DNA of 64,000 nt from a bacterium (GCA_030550015.1 JAUQQG010000046.1:42095-106094), one strand, 5' to 3'. Shown: positions 1 to 12,700, counted from the stretch's first letter. Numbers and translations are program-made. Notes: a model not told the origin generated them from the sequence alone.

Positions 1-576
1 GGAGGGAATAGACTCTCTGATGGTTGTAGAACCCTCCGCGTAGAGCCCCGCGAGAAGCACCGCAGACTTGACCTGGGCGCTGGGAACAGGGAGGGAGTAG
101 TCAATGCCACGGAGGTTTCCCCCGTGGATCGAGAGAGGGGCATACTTACCCCCCATCCTCCCTTCAATCCTCGCACCCATCTCCCGCAGGGGAACCACGA
201 CACGATCCATGGGCCGTCTCCGCAGGGAGGCATCACCGGTCATCACTGTGTAGAATGGCTGGCCCGCAAGGATCCCGCAGAGGAGACGCATGGTCGTCCC
301 GGAGTTCCCTGCATCCAGAACATCCTCCGCCTCCCTGAGACCACGAAGGCCTACCCCGTGGACGACCAGTCGATGTGCCTCCTCCTCGATGGGAACCCCC
401 AAGCGTCGCATACAGCGAACCGTCTGGATGCAGTCCGCAGCCCACAAGAACCCTTCCACCACCGTTTCCCCTTCTGCAATGGCACTGAGCATAACCGCGC
501 GGTGAGAGATGGATTTATCTCCGGGGGGGAAGATGCGCCCGCGCAGCCTAGGCGCAGGGGTAACTACGAGATCCAT
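1..576 (-). CDS. aroA: EPSP synthase (3-phosphoshikimate 1-carboxyvinyltransferase), 3' end cut by window edge
   Basis: Joins shikimate-3-phosphate and PEP to make EPSP, the sixth step of the shikimate pathway (cytosolic). I translated 192 residues from the ATG at 576; the C-terminal half lies outside the window. Visible family motifs are [12 protein letters not shown] near residues 19-30 (Lys of the phosphate/PEP site), [11 protein letters not shown] near 87-97, [10 protein letters not shown] near 114-123 and SAQVKSA before the edge. An AGGAGG lies 14 nt before the ATG, rather far, so the start could be slightly different. It is the last visible gene of the aro operon, separated from aroH by about 70 bp holding a perfect palindrome. 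Identity is certain; completeness cannot be judged. Confidence 0.93.
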   Translation of the reverse strand, partial: MDLVVTPAPRLRGRIFPPGDKSISHRAVMLSAIAEGETVVEGFLWAADCIQTVRCMRRLGVPIEEEAHRLVVHGVGLRGLREAEDVLDAGNSGTTMRLLCGILAGQPFYTVMTGDASLRRRPMDRVVVPLREMGARIEGRMGGKYAPLSIHGGNLRGIDYSLPVPSAQVKSAVLLAGLYAEGSTTIRESIPS

Positions 577-612
577 TTCGTCCTTTTCGTCCTCCTGGCT
601 ATTTTCGGGGAG

Positions 613-640
613 CCGGCAAACGTCTAGAGACGTTTGCCGG
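613..640. repeat. Palindromic intergenic repeat, copy 1
   Basis: A perfect 13-bp inverted repeat (CCGGCAAACGTCT at 613-625, its complement at 628-640) lies between aroH and aroA. There is no T-run on either side, so it is not a classic intrinsic terminator. Closely similar hairpins lie at 24079-24108 and 60565-60596; copies 1 and 2 also share the 12 bases GCCGGGGTACTT at and after the right arm. I read them as a dispersed repeat family. Confidence 0.7.
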
Positions 641-645
641 GGTAC

Positions 646-1002
646 TTATGCGTTGAGGTCTGGTCGGAGGACCTCCGCTCCTCGCAGGTACACGTGGACG
701 ATCTCCTCCTGGGACTTCGTCGTGTTCACCAGCATGAGAACCCGGATACAGCGAGGGAGGGCGTCTGGAACATCCAACTCCTGTGCGCAAAGGAGTGGAA
801 CGGTCACCCACCCGAGGGCACGGCCTGCCTCCGCCGGAAATGTGGCATCAAGATCTGGAGTTGCTGTGAAGATCACCGCGGCAATGTCCCGCGCGTGGAT
901 CCCATTCGCCTTGACCATCTCTTGAAGGAGCTCTTTGGTCGCGGAGAGAATGGCCTCCTCTGTATTCTCTGATGCGACGGTGGCACCTCGAATCCCTCGC
1001 AT
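646..1002 (-). CDS. aroH: Chorismate mutase, AroH class
   Basis: Converts chorismate to prephenate, the branch point to Phe and Tyr. The N-terminus [18 protein letters not shown], the central [15 protein letters not shown] block, the [10 protein letters not shown] strand and the C-terminal [14 protein letters not shown] match the trimeric pseudo-alpha/beta-barrel AroH family known from Bacillus and Thermus, not the helical AroQ class. I start at the ATG at 1002 because AAGGGGG lies 8 nt upstream and this matches the family start; an in-frame ATG at 1020 would add six residues. Length is about 118 aa against roughly 120-127 in the family. It follows aroQ by about 20 bp in the aro operon, so prephenate synthesis is co-transcribed with chorismate synthesis. 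Confidence 0.93.
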   Translation of the reverse strand: MRGIRGATVASENTEEAILSATKELLQEMVKANGIHARDIAAVIFTATPDLDATFPAEAGRALGWVTVPLLCAQELDVPDALPRCIRVLMLVNTTKSQEEIVHVYLRGAEVLRPDLNA

Positions 1003-1023
1003 CTCCATTGCCCCCTTCATGTC

Positions 1024-1470
1024 CTACCTTGCTCCCTCCCTGATCAAATGGATCGCTGCACGCAGGCCCAAGAGGTAGCTGTATGGACCGAACCCCATCA
1101 CTTGTCCCCTGCATACCGGAGACAGGACAAGCCTGTGACGGAACTCCTCCCGTGCGTGAAGGTTGCTCAAGTGAACTTCGACCACAGGGATGGAAAGGCT
1201 CGCGATGGCATCCCTGAGCGCGTAGCTATAGTGCCCTAACGCTCCGGGATTGATGACAACAGCATCCACAACATTCCTGGCCTGGTGGAGGCGGTCAATG
1301 ATGGCACCTTCGTGGTTGCTCTGAAAGAACTCCACCTCTACGCCCTCGGCCGCCGCAAGAGCCAGGAGACTCTGGTTGATCTCCTCAAGGGTCTGCCGTC
1401 CATAGATCTCCGGCTGGCGCTCTCCCAGGAGGTTCAGGTTAGGACCATGTACCACAAGGATCCTCGCCAT
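1024..1470 (-). CDS. aroQ: Type II 3-dehydroquinate dehydratase
   Basis: Dehydrates 3-dehydroquinate to 3-dehydroshikimate. The 148-aa protein has the type II signature: [16 protein letters not shown] at residues 9-24 (with the catalytic Tyr), FFQSNHEG near 48-55, [16 protein letters not shown] near 73-88 and [14 protein letters not shown] near 97-110 (catalytic His). Length fits the small dodecameric type II enzymes. It overlaps the 3' end of aroKB by 32 bp, which suggests translational coupling. It is unrelated to type I AroD; the family call is secure. Confidence 0.95.
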   Translation of the reverse strand: MARILVVHGPNLNLLGERQPEIYGRQTLEEINQSLLALAAAEGVEVEFFQSNHEGAIIDRLHQARNVVDAVVINPGALGHYSYALRDAIASLSIPVVEVHLSNLHAREEFRHRLVLSPVCRGQVMGFGPYSYLLGLRAAIHLIREGAR

Positions 1471-3043
1471 CCCTCAGGACCTCCTCAAGGATTGAGGTAG
1501 GAACGTCTTCGACGATCTCCACGTGCCCAATGGCTACAGGCAAAGCGAACCGGAGCTTCCCCCCACGTGCCTTCTTATCCAGGGCCATCGCCTCGAGTAC
1601 TTTCATAGGCTCGACGGCTCTGGGCCTTGTGGGGAGACCTATGTGACGCAGGAGCTCCTCCTGACGACGGGCACTTTCCTCAGGGAAGAGCCCCATTCGC
1701 CTTGCAACCTCTGCTTCTAAGGCCATCCCAATGGCAACGGCCTCCCCGTGCCTGTACCGGAATCCCGCGGCAACCTCAAGCGCGTGCCCGATGGTGTGCC
1801 CATAGTTTAGGACCATCCTTCTGTTTTGATCCCGCTCATCCTCCTCGACGACATGAACTTTCACAGCAACAGCTCGCTTTATGCTCTCGACCAGCGGGTT
1901 GGTCTCAAGGGAGAGAATCCGGCGATGGTTCTGCTCCAGGTGGAGGAAAAGGTCAGGGTCGCCGACTACCCCTGCCTTGACCACTTCCGCCAAGCCTGCA
2001 CGAACTTCCCTCTTCGGGAGCGAGCGGAGGAAGGCTACATCCGCCATCACCATGTGGGGTTGGTAGAACGTTCCCACGAGATTCTTGGCTCTAGGATGGT
2101 TGACCGCTGTCTTCCCCCCAATGCTACTGTCCACTTGAGCGAGGAGGGTGGTAGGAAGATGCACGAGGGGGATCCCCCGCATATAGGTCGAAGCGACGAA
2201 TCCCCCCACATCTCCGATGACGCCTCCGCCCATTGCGACAAGGATGGAGCTCCTATCTATGCGGGAAGAGGCAAGGCAATCATAGAGGCGCTGCGCTGTA
2301 CGTAAGCTCTTGGTCCTTTCCCCAGAGGGGATTGTGATCACCGTCACTTCGTATCCCGAGGCCTCCAGAGCTCTCACCACCATCTCTCCATAGCGGGCAT
2401 GGAGATCTCGATGGGTGAGGAGAGCTACTCTCCGCCCAGAGGCGATTTTCCCCAACGCCCAGCCGAGCAAGCTCACAATTCCCTCTCCGACGTGCACGGG
2501 GTAGACTCGTTCCCGGGTGCGCACGGTGAGCGTCTCGCACACCCTTTCGCCAAGGCGGTCAAGGCACTCGTTGACGACATCCTCCAGTTCTTTCCCTGTT
2601 ACATCCAGGACGATATCGGCATCCCGATAGAGCGGCTCCCTCTCTCGGAGAAGGCGCAATAGGTTTCCTTGGACGTTTCCGGCCAAAAGAGGCCTCCCCT
2701 CCGCGCTTCCCAGGCGTGCAAGGAGCGCCTCTGGCTCAGCAACAAGGGAGATCACGACCCCTGCCTCCCGGAGAAGTTTCCGGTTCTCTGGGCGCAGGAC
2801 TACCCCTCCTCCTGTGGCGATGACCTGCCTCTCTCCCAGGCAGACCTCCCCAACGACCTGGGATTCCAGGTGACGGAAATACGCCTCCCCTTGACTCTGA
2901 AAGATCTCCGGGATCGTTCGCCCCTCCCTTGCTTCTACCAAGCCGTCCGTATCCACAAAAGCCCACCCAAGGCGCCCAGCAAGCCTCTCCCCCACCGCGG
3001 TCTTCCCTGTTCCCATGAACCCGATAAGAACGATGTTTCTCAT
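1439..3043 (-). CDS. aroKB: Bifunctional shikimate kinase / 3-dehydroquinate synthase (fusion)
   Basis: Two shikimate-pathway enzymes in one 534-aa chain. Residues 1 to about 165 are shikimate kinase: P-loop [14 protein letters not shown] near 8-21, shikimate-binding DTDGLVE and ATGGGVVL. Residues from about 170 to 534 are DHQ synthase: the NAD-binding [14 protein letters not shown], then [15 protein letters not shown], and the metal-ligand region [11 protein letters not shown] with [10 protein letters not shown]. The domains catalyse non-consecutive steps (2 and 5). An AroK-AroB fusion is known in Thermotoga, where the same domain order occurs. The ATG at 3043 overlaps the aroC stop as ATGA, so translation is coupled. 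The open frame is continuous with no sign of a frameshift artefact. Confidence 0.95.
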   Translation of the reverse strand: MRNIVLIGFMGTGKTAVGERLAGRLGWAFVDTDGLVEAREGRTIPEIFQSQGEAYFRHLESQVVGEVCLGERQVIATGGGVVLRPENRKLLREAGVVISLVAEPEALLARLGSAEGRPLLAGNVQGNLLRLLREREPLYRDADIVLDVTGKELEDVVNECLDRLGERVCETLTVRTRERVYPVHVGEGIVSLLGWALGKIASGRRVALLTHRDLHARYGEMVVRALEASGYEVTVITIPSGERTKSLRTAQRLYDCLASSRIDRSSILVAMGGGVIGDVGGFVASTYMRGIPLVHLPTTLLAQVDSSIGGKTAVNHPRAKNLVGTFYQPHMVMADVAFLRSLPKREVRAGLAEVVKAGVVGDPDLFLHLEQNHRRILSLETNPLVESIKRAVAVKVHVVEEDERDQNRRMVLNYGHTIGHALEVAAGFRYRHGEAVAIGMALEAEVARRMGLFPEESARRQEELLRHIGLPTRPRAVEPMKVLEAMALDKKARGGKLRFALPVAIGHVEIVEDVPTSILEEVLRDGEDPCGTWS

Positions 3044-4158
3044 TCTTTGATCCGTTGCCTATACTCCTCGTAACTCTTTTTGATGTCAGAAAGGTGATCG
3101 CCACCGAACTTCTCCAGCACCGCATCGGCAAGGACAATGGCAACCATTGCCTCGGCCACAACTCCTGCTGCAGGAACCGCGCACACGTCGCTGCGCACGA
3201 CGACCGCCTCGACAGGTTCCTTCGTGATGAGGTCCACCGAGCGCAGCGGCTGTAGCAGAGTAGAGAGGGGTTTCATGGCGATGCGGACAACGATGGGCTC
3301 CCCGGTGCTCATTCCACCTTCGATTCCCCCCGCCCGGTTCGTCCCGCGGTAAAACCCCACTCCCTCCTCCCAGAAGATCTCGTCATGAGCTTGCGAGCCC
3401 GGTGTGCGTGCCACGGCGAACCCAAGACCAATTTCCACCCCTTTGATGGCGTTGATGGACATCAAGGCCATAGCGAGCCGTGCATCGAGCTTCCGATCCC
3501 AGTGCACGTAGCTCCCTAACCCCGGGGGGACGCCCAGGGCAACTACCTCCACAATGCCTCCCAGCGTATCTCCTCTTTCCCTCGCGACGTCGATCGCGGC
3601 CATCATCTGGCGAGCTGCGTTCGGATCGGCACAGCGCACCTCCGAAGCCTCTGCCGCCTCGCGGAGTTCCTCCCAGCGCTTTGGGCGCCATGTTGCTGCC
3701 ACTCCACCAATTTCTGTAACGTGGCTCAAAATCGAGATCCCTAACTCCTCCAGGAACCGTCGACAGACAGCTCCGGCCGCCACCCGCGCGGCCGTCTCCC
3801 TAGCGCTCGCCCGTTCCAGGACCCGGCGCACATCTCGAAAGTTGTACTTCAATGCACCTGTGAGATCTGCGTGACCAGGCCGCGGCCTTGTGATATCGGG
3901 TTCATCTGGACGCCAATCCCGGTTGGCTATCCACAAGGCGATGGGAGCACCGCTGGTCTCTCCCCGGATCACGCCGGAGAGGATCTCTGCACGGTCCTGT
4001 TCGATGTTCATCCTCGCCCCACGCCCATATCCCAGTTGGCGTCGCTTGAGTTGGACATGAATGTACTCTTCGTGGATGGGCACACCCGCGGGCATGCCCT
4101 CTAGGATCGCGATAAGACCTTTCCCGTGCGACTCCCCAGCGGTGTAGAAGCGAAGCAT
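3040..4158 (-). CDS. aroC: Chorismate synthase
   Basis: Final step to chorismate by trans-1,4 elimination of phosphate from EPSP, needing reduced FMN. I start at the ATG at 4158, where GGAGG lies 9 nt upstream and the protein begins [15 protein letters not shown] like other AroC; an upstream ATG at 4194 would run into aroE. Signatures are the N-terminal GESHG, the [12 protein letters not shown] segment, [27 protein letters not shown] and the C-terminal [15 protein letters not shown]. The 372-aa length is normal. It lies 4 bp after aroE and overlaps aroKB by 4 bp. Confidence 0.96.
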   Translation of the reverse strand: MLRFYTAGESHGKGLIAILEGMPAGVPIHEEYIHVQLKRRQLGYGRGARMNIEQDRAEILSGVIRGETSGAPIALWIANRDWRPDEPDITRPRPGHADLTGALKYNFRDVRRVLERASARETAARVAAGAVCRRFLEELGISILSHVTEIGGVAATWRPKRWEELREAAEASEVRCADPNAARQMMAAIDVARERGDTLGGIVEVVALGVPPGLGSYVHWDRKLDARLAMALMSINAIKGVEIGLGFAVARTPGSQAHDEIFWEEGVGFYRGTNRAGGIEGGMSTGEPIVVRIAMKPLSTLLQPLRSVDLITKEPVEAVVVRSDVCAVPAAGVVAEAMVAIVLADAVLEKFGGDHLSDIKKSYEEYRQRIKE

Positions 4159-4162
4159 CCCT

Positions 4163-5053
4163 CTACTCCTCCCTTTGGTGTGCCCAAAGGCCAACCACCT
4201 GCTTCATCACAGCGATAGGGGCAGGGCGCCCCGTCCAGATCTCAAAGCTTCTCGCCCCCTGGTAGACGAGCATCGACAAGCCGTTCACCGTTTTCGCCCC
4301 CCGCTCCCTCGCCATTCGCAGGAACGGCGTCTCAGGAGGGTGATAGACGAGGTCCACGACCACCATCCCCTCATGGAAGACGGTAGGATCCTGCAACGGG
4401 GACCCTTCCCCCTTCATCCCAAGACTTGTAGCCTGCACAACGAGGTCGCAGGAGGGAAGCAGCTCCTTCACTTGCTTTCCTTCGAGGGGGAGGAAGAAGA
4501 ATCGGACCTGTGGGAACAACCTCGCCAGATCATCTGCCAGCCGCCGGGCCCGCGCGAGGGTACGGTTCAGGATGATTACCTCCTCTGCGCCTTCCCGCGC
4601 CACGGCTGCACACACCGCCCTCGCACCTCCACCCGCCCCCAAGACTGCAACTCTCCGCCCCGTTGGGACAAACCGCGCTTCCGAGCGCAGCGCTTCGCGA
4701 AAGCCACTCACATCGGTGTTGTACCCCAAACACTTCCCCTCCACGATGTGGATCGTATTCACAGCACCGATCATTTTTGCCTCCTCCTCCACCTCATCGA
4801 GGAGGGGCAAGACAGGCTCTTTATGGGGAATTGTCACATTCACCCCCACGACACCGAGCGCCCGCAAACCACGGATGGCATCTGGTAACAAGGAAGGGGA
4901 CACGGGGAATGGAAGATAACACCAGTTCATGCCGTAGTGCGCGAACGCAGCGTTGTGCATGGGTGGGGAGAGGCTGTGCGAGACAGGATCCCCAATGATC
5001 CCCACGACCCTCGTCTCTCCATCGATCCTCCAATGCTCAGGTATTCCCATCAT
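4163..5053 (-). CDS. aroE: Shikimate dehydrogenase (NADP+)
   Basis: Reduces 3-dehydroshikimate to shikimate with NADPH. Substrate-binding motifs [14 protein letters not shown] near residues 21-34 and [11 protein letters not shown] near 72-82 (catalytic Lys) precede GAVNTI and the GYNTDVSGF loop (catalytic Asp). The Rossmann motif GAGGGARAV sits near 138, followed by NRT at 160, consistent with NADP preference. The end has [18 protein letters not shown] as expected. It is the promoter-proximal gene of the aro operon, about 55 nt downstream of a strong promoter. DAHP synthase is not in the visible operon. Confidence 0.96.
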   Translation of the reverse strand: MMGIPEHWRIDGETRVVGIIGDPVSHSLSPPMHNAAFAHYGMNWCYLPFPVSPSLLPDAIRGLRALGVVGVNVTIPHKEPVLPLLDEVEEEAKMIGAVNTIHIVEGKCLGYNTDVSGFREALRSEARFVPTGRRVAVLGAGGGARAVCAAVAREGAEEVIILNRTLARARRLADDLARLFPQVRFFFLPLEGKQVKELLPSCDLVVQATSLGMKGEGSPLQDPTVFHEGMVVVDLVYHPPETPFLRMARERGAKTVNGLSMLVYQGARSFEIWTGRPAPIAVMKQVVGLWAHQREE

Positions 5054-5109
5054 GGCTAGCGTTGAGAACCTTGCCTTCCTACGATCAGGACGATCTCTGG
5101 GTTGTTTCG

Positions 5110-5138
5110 ATTATATGCAAACCCCACAGGCTTCGCAA
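5110..5138 (-). promoter_or_regulatory. Sigma-70-type promoter of the aro operon
   Basis: Read on the minus strand, TTGCGA (5138-5133), a 17-nt spacer and a perfect TATAAT (5115-5110) precede aroE, giving a leader of about 50 nt. It lies in the gap between aroE and the divergently oriented transporter. Confidence 0.75.
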
Positions 5139-5200
5139 CCTTGCCTTCTGTGAGGAAACTCCCAGGGGTCGACTGGGGAGCTGTGGAATCTGACCATGGG

Positions 5201-6568
5201 ATGATGGGAACCCTCGCGAAGGTCCAGACACCACACCATGGGATCACCCGGGTTCTCTACGGCCTCGGGAGCCTTGGGGGAAGCCTTTTGCTCCAGACAG
5301 TCCTCCTCTGGATCTTTTTCTACTATTCTCCACCTCCAGGTTCAGGGCTTCCGCCACGTGTAGCTCCGGGCCTCGTAGGGGTGGCAATGGCGGCAGGACG
5401 TCTCATCGACGCTCTTGCCGATTTGCCTGTGGCGTTTTGGAGCGACCGGGTGAGGACAAGGTGGGGAAGGCGCAAGCCATTCATCGTCTTGGGCTCTCCC
5501 TTTCTCGTCCTGAGTTTTTTCCTCCTCTGGTCCCCGCCAAAACCCCACCTCGCTCTCGAGAACTTTCTCTACCTGACGCTCCTTCTGTCCTCCTTCTTCT
5601 TCCTGTTCACGCTGGTCATGAACCCGTATGCAGCGCTCCTCCCTGAGATCACCGCGGGAGGGAGAGGGAGAGTTACCACCGCGGCATGGCAGGCAGCGTT
5701 CAACCTTATCGGTGTCGGCGGAGCCTTTGTGCTCTCTTCTTGGCTCTCTATGAGATATGGATTCCCCCGCATGGCTCTCATCCTCGGTGGCCTTGCCCTT
5801 CTCGCCCTGTGGGCCGCAGGAAGCGTACGGGAGGAAGAGCTCGCGGAAGGTGCATGGGGAATCCGGCAGGTTAGGCAAGTTATCCGAGAGGTCCTCGCGA
5901 TGAAGAGCTTCCAGATCTACCTTGTAGGACTGAGTTTGATGTGGTTCGGGCTGAGCATGGTCAACCTCTCCCTCGTCTACTTCATTACCATCCTCATGGG
6001 TCTCCCCAAAGAAAAGACAGGTCATGTGCTGGCGGTCTCCCTCCTATGCACCCTTGCGGGGACACCCCTTGTTCCCTGGACCGTCAAAACCTTGGGGAAA
6101 CGCAGGACCCTCCTTGCGGCCCTTGGGGTCATCTTGTTTGTTTTGCCTTTGCTCTCTACGCTTGGGCTGTGGCCCTTCCCCCTCAGCCCTGCCGTGCAGG
6201 GGTACCTTCTCGTCGCGGCATCAGGGCTTCCTCTCGCAGTTCTTTTCGTCCTCCCCAATGCTCTCCTCGCAGACATCGCTGAGGATCACGGTAAGACTCG
6301 TGGGGTGCGACACGAAGCTCTCTTCTTTGCGTTCCAGGGACTTGTATTTAACGGAACGACAAGCCTCGCAGCGGCAACCCTTGGGGGAATCCTCCAGGTG
6401 CTTGGGTACGCACCACCACATGCGCTTGGCCTCCGGGCGGTCCCGATGGTAGCCGCCGCGTTTGTTGCCACTGGAGCGATTGTATTCCTTCGCTATCCAG
6501 AGAAGGAACTTTACTCCTTCAAGAAGAGCTGTGGGGCACGCTCGAGCTCGGCCAAGATCGCCAAGTAA
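5201..6568 (+). CDS. GPH/MFS-type sodium (or proton) sugar symporter-like transporter
   Basis: A polytopic membrane protein of about 455 aa with around 12 hydrophobic segments. The loop DALADLPVAFWSDRVRTRWG followed by RRKPFIVLGSP is the hallmark loop of the glycoside-pentoside-hexuronide symporter family (MFS_2), and a second loop WTVKTLGKRR follows the sixth to seventh segment as expected. The substrate cannot be told from sequence; sugars or glycosides are the family norm. The reading frame is open from 5102, but the two adjacent ATGs at 5201/5204 fit best with the first membrane helix; the ribosome site is weak. It stands alone, against the local direction of transcription, and its last 58 bp overlap the end of rsgA on the opposite strand. 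Confidence 0.75.
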   Translation: MMGTLAKVQTPHHGITRVLYGLGSLGGSLLLQTVLLWIFFYYSPPPGSGLPPRVAPGLVGVAMAAGRLIDALADLPVAFWSDRVRTRWGRRKPFIVLGSPFLVLSFFLLWSPPKPHLALENFLYLTLLLSSFFFLFTLVMNPYAALLPEITAGGRGRVTTAAWQAAFNLIGVGGAFVLSSWLSMRYGFPRMALILGGLALLALWAAGSVREEELAEGAWGIRQVRQVIREVLAMKSFQIYLVGLSLMWFGLSMVNLSLVYFITILMGLPKEKTGHVLAVSLLCTLAGTPLVPWTVKTLGKRRTLLAALGVILFVLPLLSTLGLWPFPLSPAVQGYLLVAASGLPLAVLFVLPNALLADIAEDHGKTRGVRHEALFFAFQGLVFNGTTSLAAATLGGILQVLGYAPPHALGLRAVPMVAAAFVATGAIVFLRYPEKELYSFKKSCGARSSSAKIAK

Positions 6569-7455
6569 CTGGCATACCGCTCTGGGTGAACCTTTCCTTC
6601 TTCAACCCCTCGCTTTACAGCACACCCAGGCTCGGCGACATGCAAACAATCGGGAAAGGTGCAGGAGCCCCGAAGAGCTCGGATCTCCGGGAAGAGGTCT
6701 TGGAGCCTTTCGCGGGGGATGTGGAGGACCTCAAGAACTTGGACCCCGGGTGTGTCCACAACAAAGCCTCCAGAGCTGAGAGGGAGCAACTCAGCCGTTG
6801 TTGTAGTATGCCGCCCTTTTTGTGCGCGCGCGCTGATCTCCCCAACACGCCGGCCGAGCCCAGGCTGGATGGCGTTGAGTAGGCTACTCTTTCCCACCCC
6901 CGAAGGACCCACGAGGATGGAGATGCGATCCCGGAGGATGGCTTTCAGGTGGTCCAACCCCTCTCCGGTGCGCGCGCTCGTGAATACAACCTGATAGCCT
7001 ATGGCACGGTAGCGCGCTGCGAGCTCTTCCGGGATGCCAAGGTCGACCTTGTTCAGACACAGGATGGGCACCAAACCCTCAGCCTCTGCAAGGACAAGGA
7101 AGCGGTCGATGAAGGCAGGTGAAGGATCAGGAGCACGAGCAGCAAACACGACCACTGCCTGATCCACGTTCGCGGCGAGTACTTGGCGGATCTTCGGGTT
7201 GCGTGGGGAGGCCTTCGAAAGGGTAGAAGCGCGTGGGAGGATCTCCTCAATCACCCCCGTCCCATCCGGCAGCAGAGTGATCGTCACGTGATCGCCCACA
7301 ACCACGGGACTTGTCTCCATGCGACGTTCCCTTTTCACGCGCCCGCGCAGCACGCACTGGACCGTTCTCCCGCCAGTGTACACAAAACAGAACCCACCAA
7401 CCACCTTGACCACTGTGCCCTGAACCCTCTCTTGAAGAAGAGCTGGAGGGCACAT
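6511..7455 (-). CDS. rsgA: Ribosome small-subunit maturation GTPase RsgA
   Basis: A circularly permuted GTPase that helps late 30S maturation. An N-terminal OB fold (to about residue 75) contains VVGDHVTI. The GTPase motifs appear in permuted order: G4 NKVDL near 135, G5 TSARTG near 156, G1 GPSGVGKSSLL near 182, then G3 DTPGVQ near 231. The C-terminal zinc knuckle is CTFPDCLHVAEPGC near 261-274 (Cys-X4-Cys-X-His-X5-Cys). At 314 aa it matches YloQ/YjeQ proteins. It follows gyrA by 11 bp and probably shares its transcript. The tail overlaps the facing transporter gene by 58 bp, an unusual antiparallel coding overlap. Confidence 0.95.
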   Translation of the reverse strand: MCPPALLQERVQGTVVKVVGGFCFVYTGGRTVQCVLRGRVKRERRMETSPVVVGDHVTITLLPDGTGVIEEILPRASTLSKASPRNPKIRQVLAANVDQAVVVFAARAPDPSPAFIDRFLVLAEAEGLVPILCLNKVDLGIPEELAARYRAIGYQVVFTSARTGEGLDHLKAILRDRISILVGPSGVGKSSLLNAIQPGLGRRVGEISARAQKGRHTTTTAELLPLSSGGFVVDTPGVQVLEVLHIPRERLQDLFPEIRALRGSCTFPDCLHVAEPGCAVKRGVEEGKVHPERYASYLAILAELERAPQLFLKE

Positions 7456-7466
7456 ACTTCCCTTGA

Positions 7467-9914
7467 TTACTCCTCCTTTCCCGAAACCTTGGCGACGGCA
7501 GCTACCCTATCATCTTCGCCAACCTTGATGATCCGCACACCCTGGGCGTTGCGACCCATGATCGAGAGATCTTTGCCGGGACACCGGAATACAATCCCTT
7601 TGGTCGTGACAATGAGGATCTCGTCCTCGTCGTCAATGGCGCGGATGGTCACAACGTGTCCGTTCTTCCTCCCGATCCGGATATTTCGGACACCCTTGCC
7701 GCCGCGGCGCTGGAGTGGATACGCCTCCACGGGGGTCCGCTTGCCGTATCCCAGATCGGTAACTGTGAGCAACGTCCTCCCTTCATGGACCTCGGCGACG
7801 CCGACAACCTCATCCCCCTGGCGCAGCCGGATGGCCCTCACTCCCCGAGCGGCCCGTCCCATCTCCCGGATGTCCTTCTCGTGGAAGCGGATGGCCTGTC
7901 CCAGACGCGTTGCGAGCACCAGTTCCTTTGTCCCATCTGTGTGGCGTACCCCTACCAGCTCATCCCCCTCGTCAAGGGCCACAGCGATCACCCCTGCCCG
8001 TCTGGCATGGATGAACTCCATGAGACCCGTCTTCTTAGCAAACCCATACTTGGTCACCATGAAAAGATGACCAGCCTCCTCAAAGCTGCGCAGCCCAATG
8101 ACCGCATTGACGCGTTCTCCTCCTGAGATTCCCACGAGGTTTGACAGCGCAACCCCCCGCGCAGTGCGTCCTGCCTCTGGGACCTCATAGGCCTTGAGAC
8201 GGTATACCTTCCCGCGATCTGTGAAGAAGAGGAGGAAGCTATGGTTGGTGGTCACGACGGCATGTTCCACCACATCCTCCTCCCTGGTCTCCATCCCCAT
8301 GATGCCCCTCCCGCCACGACGCTGGCTACGGTAGACATCAAGGGGCTGCCGCTTGATATACCCGAAGCGCGTCAGGGTGACCACCACAGGCGTGTCAGCG
8401 ATGAGGTCCTCTGCCTCCAGTTCTGCTTCCTTGGCCAGGATTCGCGTACGTCGCTCGTCCCCGTACCTCTCCTTGATCTCCAAGAGCTCCTGGCGAACGA
8501 TCCCAAGGATCTTACGGGGATCGAGAAGGATCTCGCGAAGGGAGGCGATGCGCTTAAGGAGTTCGCGGTGCTCTTCTTCGAGCTTCTCCCGCTCGAGAGC
8601 CGTCAGGCGCTGCAGGCGCATCTCCAGGATAGCGTCGGCCTGGACCTCCGAAAGACCAAACTTCGAGGCGAGTCCTTTCCTCGCAGAAGGGACATCCTTG
8701 GACTTCCGGATGAGGGCAAGGACCTCGTCCAAATGCTGAAGCGCAATGTGCAAACCCTCCACGATATGCAGGCGCTGCTCAGCCTTGGATAGCTCGTGCC
8801 GAATCCTGCGCTCCGTCACCACTCTCCGATGCTCGAGGTAATGAGTAAGCAGTTCTTTCAAGGTGAGGATGCGCGGGATGCCGTCCACCAGTGCGAGCAT
8901 AATCGCCCCAAAGCTCGTCTGCATCTGGGTGTGTTTGTAAAGCTGGTTCAGAACGATCTGGGGGTTGGCATCCCGGCGGAGCTCAATGACGATCCGTAAC
9001 CCCTCACGGTCGCTCTCGTCGCGGAGGTCGGTGATCCCCGTCACCTTCTTCTCCCGGACGAGGCCCGCGATGCGTTCAATAAGAGCCGCCTTGTTGACCA
9101 TGTAGGGGATCTCGGTGACCACAATCGCCGTTCGTCCGCCCCGCAACTCCTCAATGGTGGCCTTTGCGCGGATGGGGATGGAACCCTTCCCCTTCAGGTA
9201 CGCATCCCGGATGCCTTCCTTCCCCAGGATGAGCCCTCCCGTAGGGAAGTCCGGCCCCTTGACGATCTTCAAGAGGTCCTCAGGATCTGCGGCATAGCCT
9301 TTCTCTGGGTCCCACCGGTCCACAAGGTAGACAAGGGCATCCACCAGCTCGGAGAGGTTGTGGGGAGGGATGTTCGTAGCCATCCCCACCGCAATCCCAC
9401 TTGCCCCGTTCATGAGCAGGTTGGGGACGCGCGCCGGGAGCACCGTGGGTTCCATCATGGTCTGGTCAAAGTTGGGCATGAAGTCCACGGTCTCTTTGTC
9501 GATGTCCGCCAGCATCTCCATGGCAATGGAAGAAAGCCTAGCCTCGGTATAGCGCATCGCCGCAGGAGAGTCCCCGTCCACAGACCCGAAGTTCCCCTGC
9601 CCATCCACCAGTGGGTACCGGAAGGAAAACTCCTGGGCCATCCGCACAAGTGCTTCGTAGACAGGGGCATCCCCATGAGGATGGTACCGGCCCATGACAT
9701 CCCCAACGATACGGGCGCACTTCTTGTAGGCGGCATCCGGGCGCAATCCTAACTCCAGCATCCCGTAGAGGATCCTGCGCTGAACGGGCTTGAGACCGTC
9801 GCGCACGTCCGGGAGTGCCCGGCTCACAATCACCGACATGGCGTAATCGAGGTAGGAAGCTTTCATCTCCTCCTCGATGGGCCGCGGGATGACCTTGGAC
9901 TCCTCCATTGCCAT
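7467..9914 (-). CDS. gyrA: DNA gyrase subunit A
   Basis: The breakage-reunion subunit of gyrase, which introduces negative supercoils with GyrB. The 815-aa protein has the catalytic tyrosine in [10 protein letters not shown] (Tyr122), the DNA-binding [20 protein letters not shown] block and a C-terminal six-bladed pinwheel with the GyrA box QRRGGRG near residue 542. That box and the following blades distinguish it from topoisomerase IV ParC. At the quinolone-determining region, positions equal to E. coli Ser83 and Asp87 read Ala and Glu. GAGGGG lies 8-9 nt before the ATG at 9914. It follows gyrB with a gap of about 150 bp. Confidence 0.96.
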   Translation of the reverse strand: MAMEESKVIPRPIEEEMKASYLDYAMSVIVSRALPDVRDGLKPVQRRILYGMLELGLRPDAAYKKCARIVGDVMGRYHPHGDAPVYEALVRMAQEFSFRYPLVDGQGNFGSVDGDSPAAMRYTEARLSSIAMEMLADIDKETVDFMPNFDQTMMEPTVLPARVPNLLMNGASGIAVGMATNIPPHNLSELVDALVYLVDRWDPEKGYAADPEDLLKIVKGPDFPTGGLILGKEGIRDAYLKGKGSIPIRAKATIEELRGGRTAIVVTEIPYMVNKAALIERIAGLVREKKVTGITDLRDESDREGLRIVIELRRDANPQIVLNQLYKHTQMQTSFGAIMLALVDGIPRILTLKELLTHYLEHRRVVTERRIRHELSKAEQRLHIVEGLHIALQHLDEVLALIRKSKDVPSARKGLASKFGLSEVQADAILEMRLQRLTALEREKLEEEHRELLKRIASLREILLDPRKILGIVRQELLEIKERYGDERRTRILAKEAELEAEDLIADTPVVVTLTRFGYIKRQPLDVYRSQRRGGRGIMGMETREEDVVEHAVVTTNHSFLLFFTDRGKVYRLKAYEVPEAGRTARGVALSNLVGISGGERVNAVIGLRSFEEAGHLFMVTKYGFAKKTGLMEFIHARRAGVIAVALDEGDELVGVRHTDGTKELVLATRLGQAIRFHEKDIREMGRAARGVRAIRLRQGDEVVGVAEVHEGRTLLTVTDLGYGKRTPVEAYPLQRRGGKGVRNIRIGRKNGHVVTIRAIDDEDEILIVTTKGIVFRCPGKDLSIMGRNAQGVRIIKVGEDDRVAAVAKVSGKEE

Positions 9915-10068
9915 TGCTCTTCCCCTCAGTTTTCTTGGGTTCTCAGGGCACGCCGTCCCCTTTTGGAAAGCCTTCTCTTTGTTCCCTCTCGAGGTTCTCT
10001 AGGAGTCTTCCCAATGCCTGGAAAACCTGAGAAGCAACAGCAAACACATGACGCATTTGCTGGACCCC

Positions 10069-12358
<2,290 letters not shown>

Positions 12359-12379
12359 ACCTCCCCTCGTTCCCCTCTG

Positions 12380-12700
12380 CTATTCCCCTTCCCTACTCGC
12401 GACGACGAACCGGATATCTTCAAGGACCTTTGCTCCAACCCTGCGATGGATTTCCTCTATGAGCTCTTTGCGACGCAGGGAGAGCTCTTGCGCCCAGACA
12501 GGGTGGCTCGTGACCACGATAAGGACGCCGTTTTGGACAGATCGAGCCCAGGCAACCCGTGCTACCTCCTGGCCAACTACTTCCTCCCAGAGGTGTTGCG
12601 CGAGCGCAGCAGCCGCAATCCTTGCCCACTCCTGACCAGGTCCACTGCGGCGAAGGACTTCTTGAATGGGAGTTAGCTCCGAACGCCTTCTCCGGCCCAT
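12380..12700 (-). CDS. DciA-like (DUF721) putative replicative helicase loader
   Basis: A 106-aa protein with the DUF721 pattern: basic N-terminus MGRRRRSELTPIQEVLRR, then LWEEVVGQEVARVAWARSV, GVLIVVTSHPVWAQELSLRR and LIEEIHRRVGAKVLEDIRF. The KH-like fold of this family is that of DciA, which in many bacteria lacking DnaC/DnaI helps load DnaB. Its place between recF and gyrB matches DciA in Actinobacteria. It overlaps the recF end by 28 bp. Function is inferred from family and position; this protein has not itself been tested. Confidence 0.78.
   Translation of the reverse strand: MGRRRRSELTPIQEVLRRSGPGQEWARIAAAALAQHLWEEVVGQEVARVAWARSVQNGVLIVVTSHPVWAQELSLRRKELIEEIHRRVGAKVLEDIRFVVASREGE

Noticed and set aside
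613..640. Palindrome as a Rho-independent terminator
   Set aside because: No U-run on either strand and similar hairpins recur elsewhere; a repeat family explains it better.
509..925. Plus-strand open frames across aroA and aroH
   Set aside because: Shadows of the clearly identified minus-strand genes, common in high-GC DNA.
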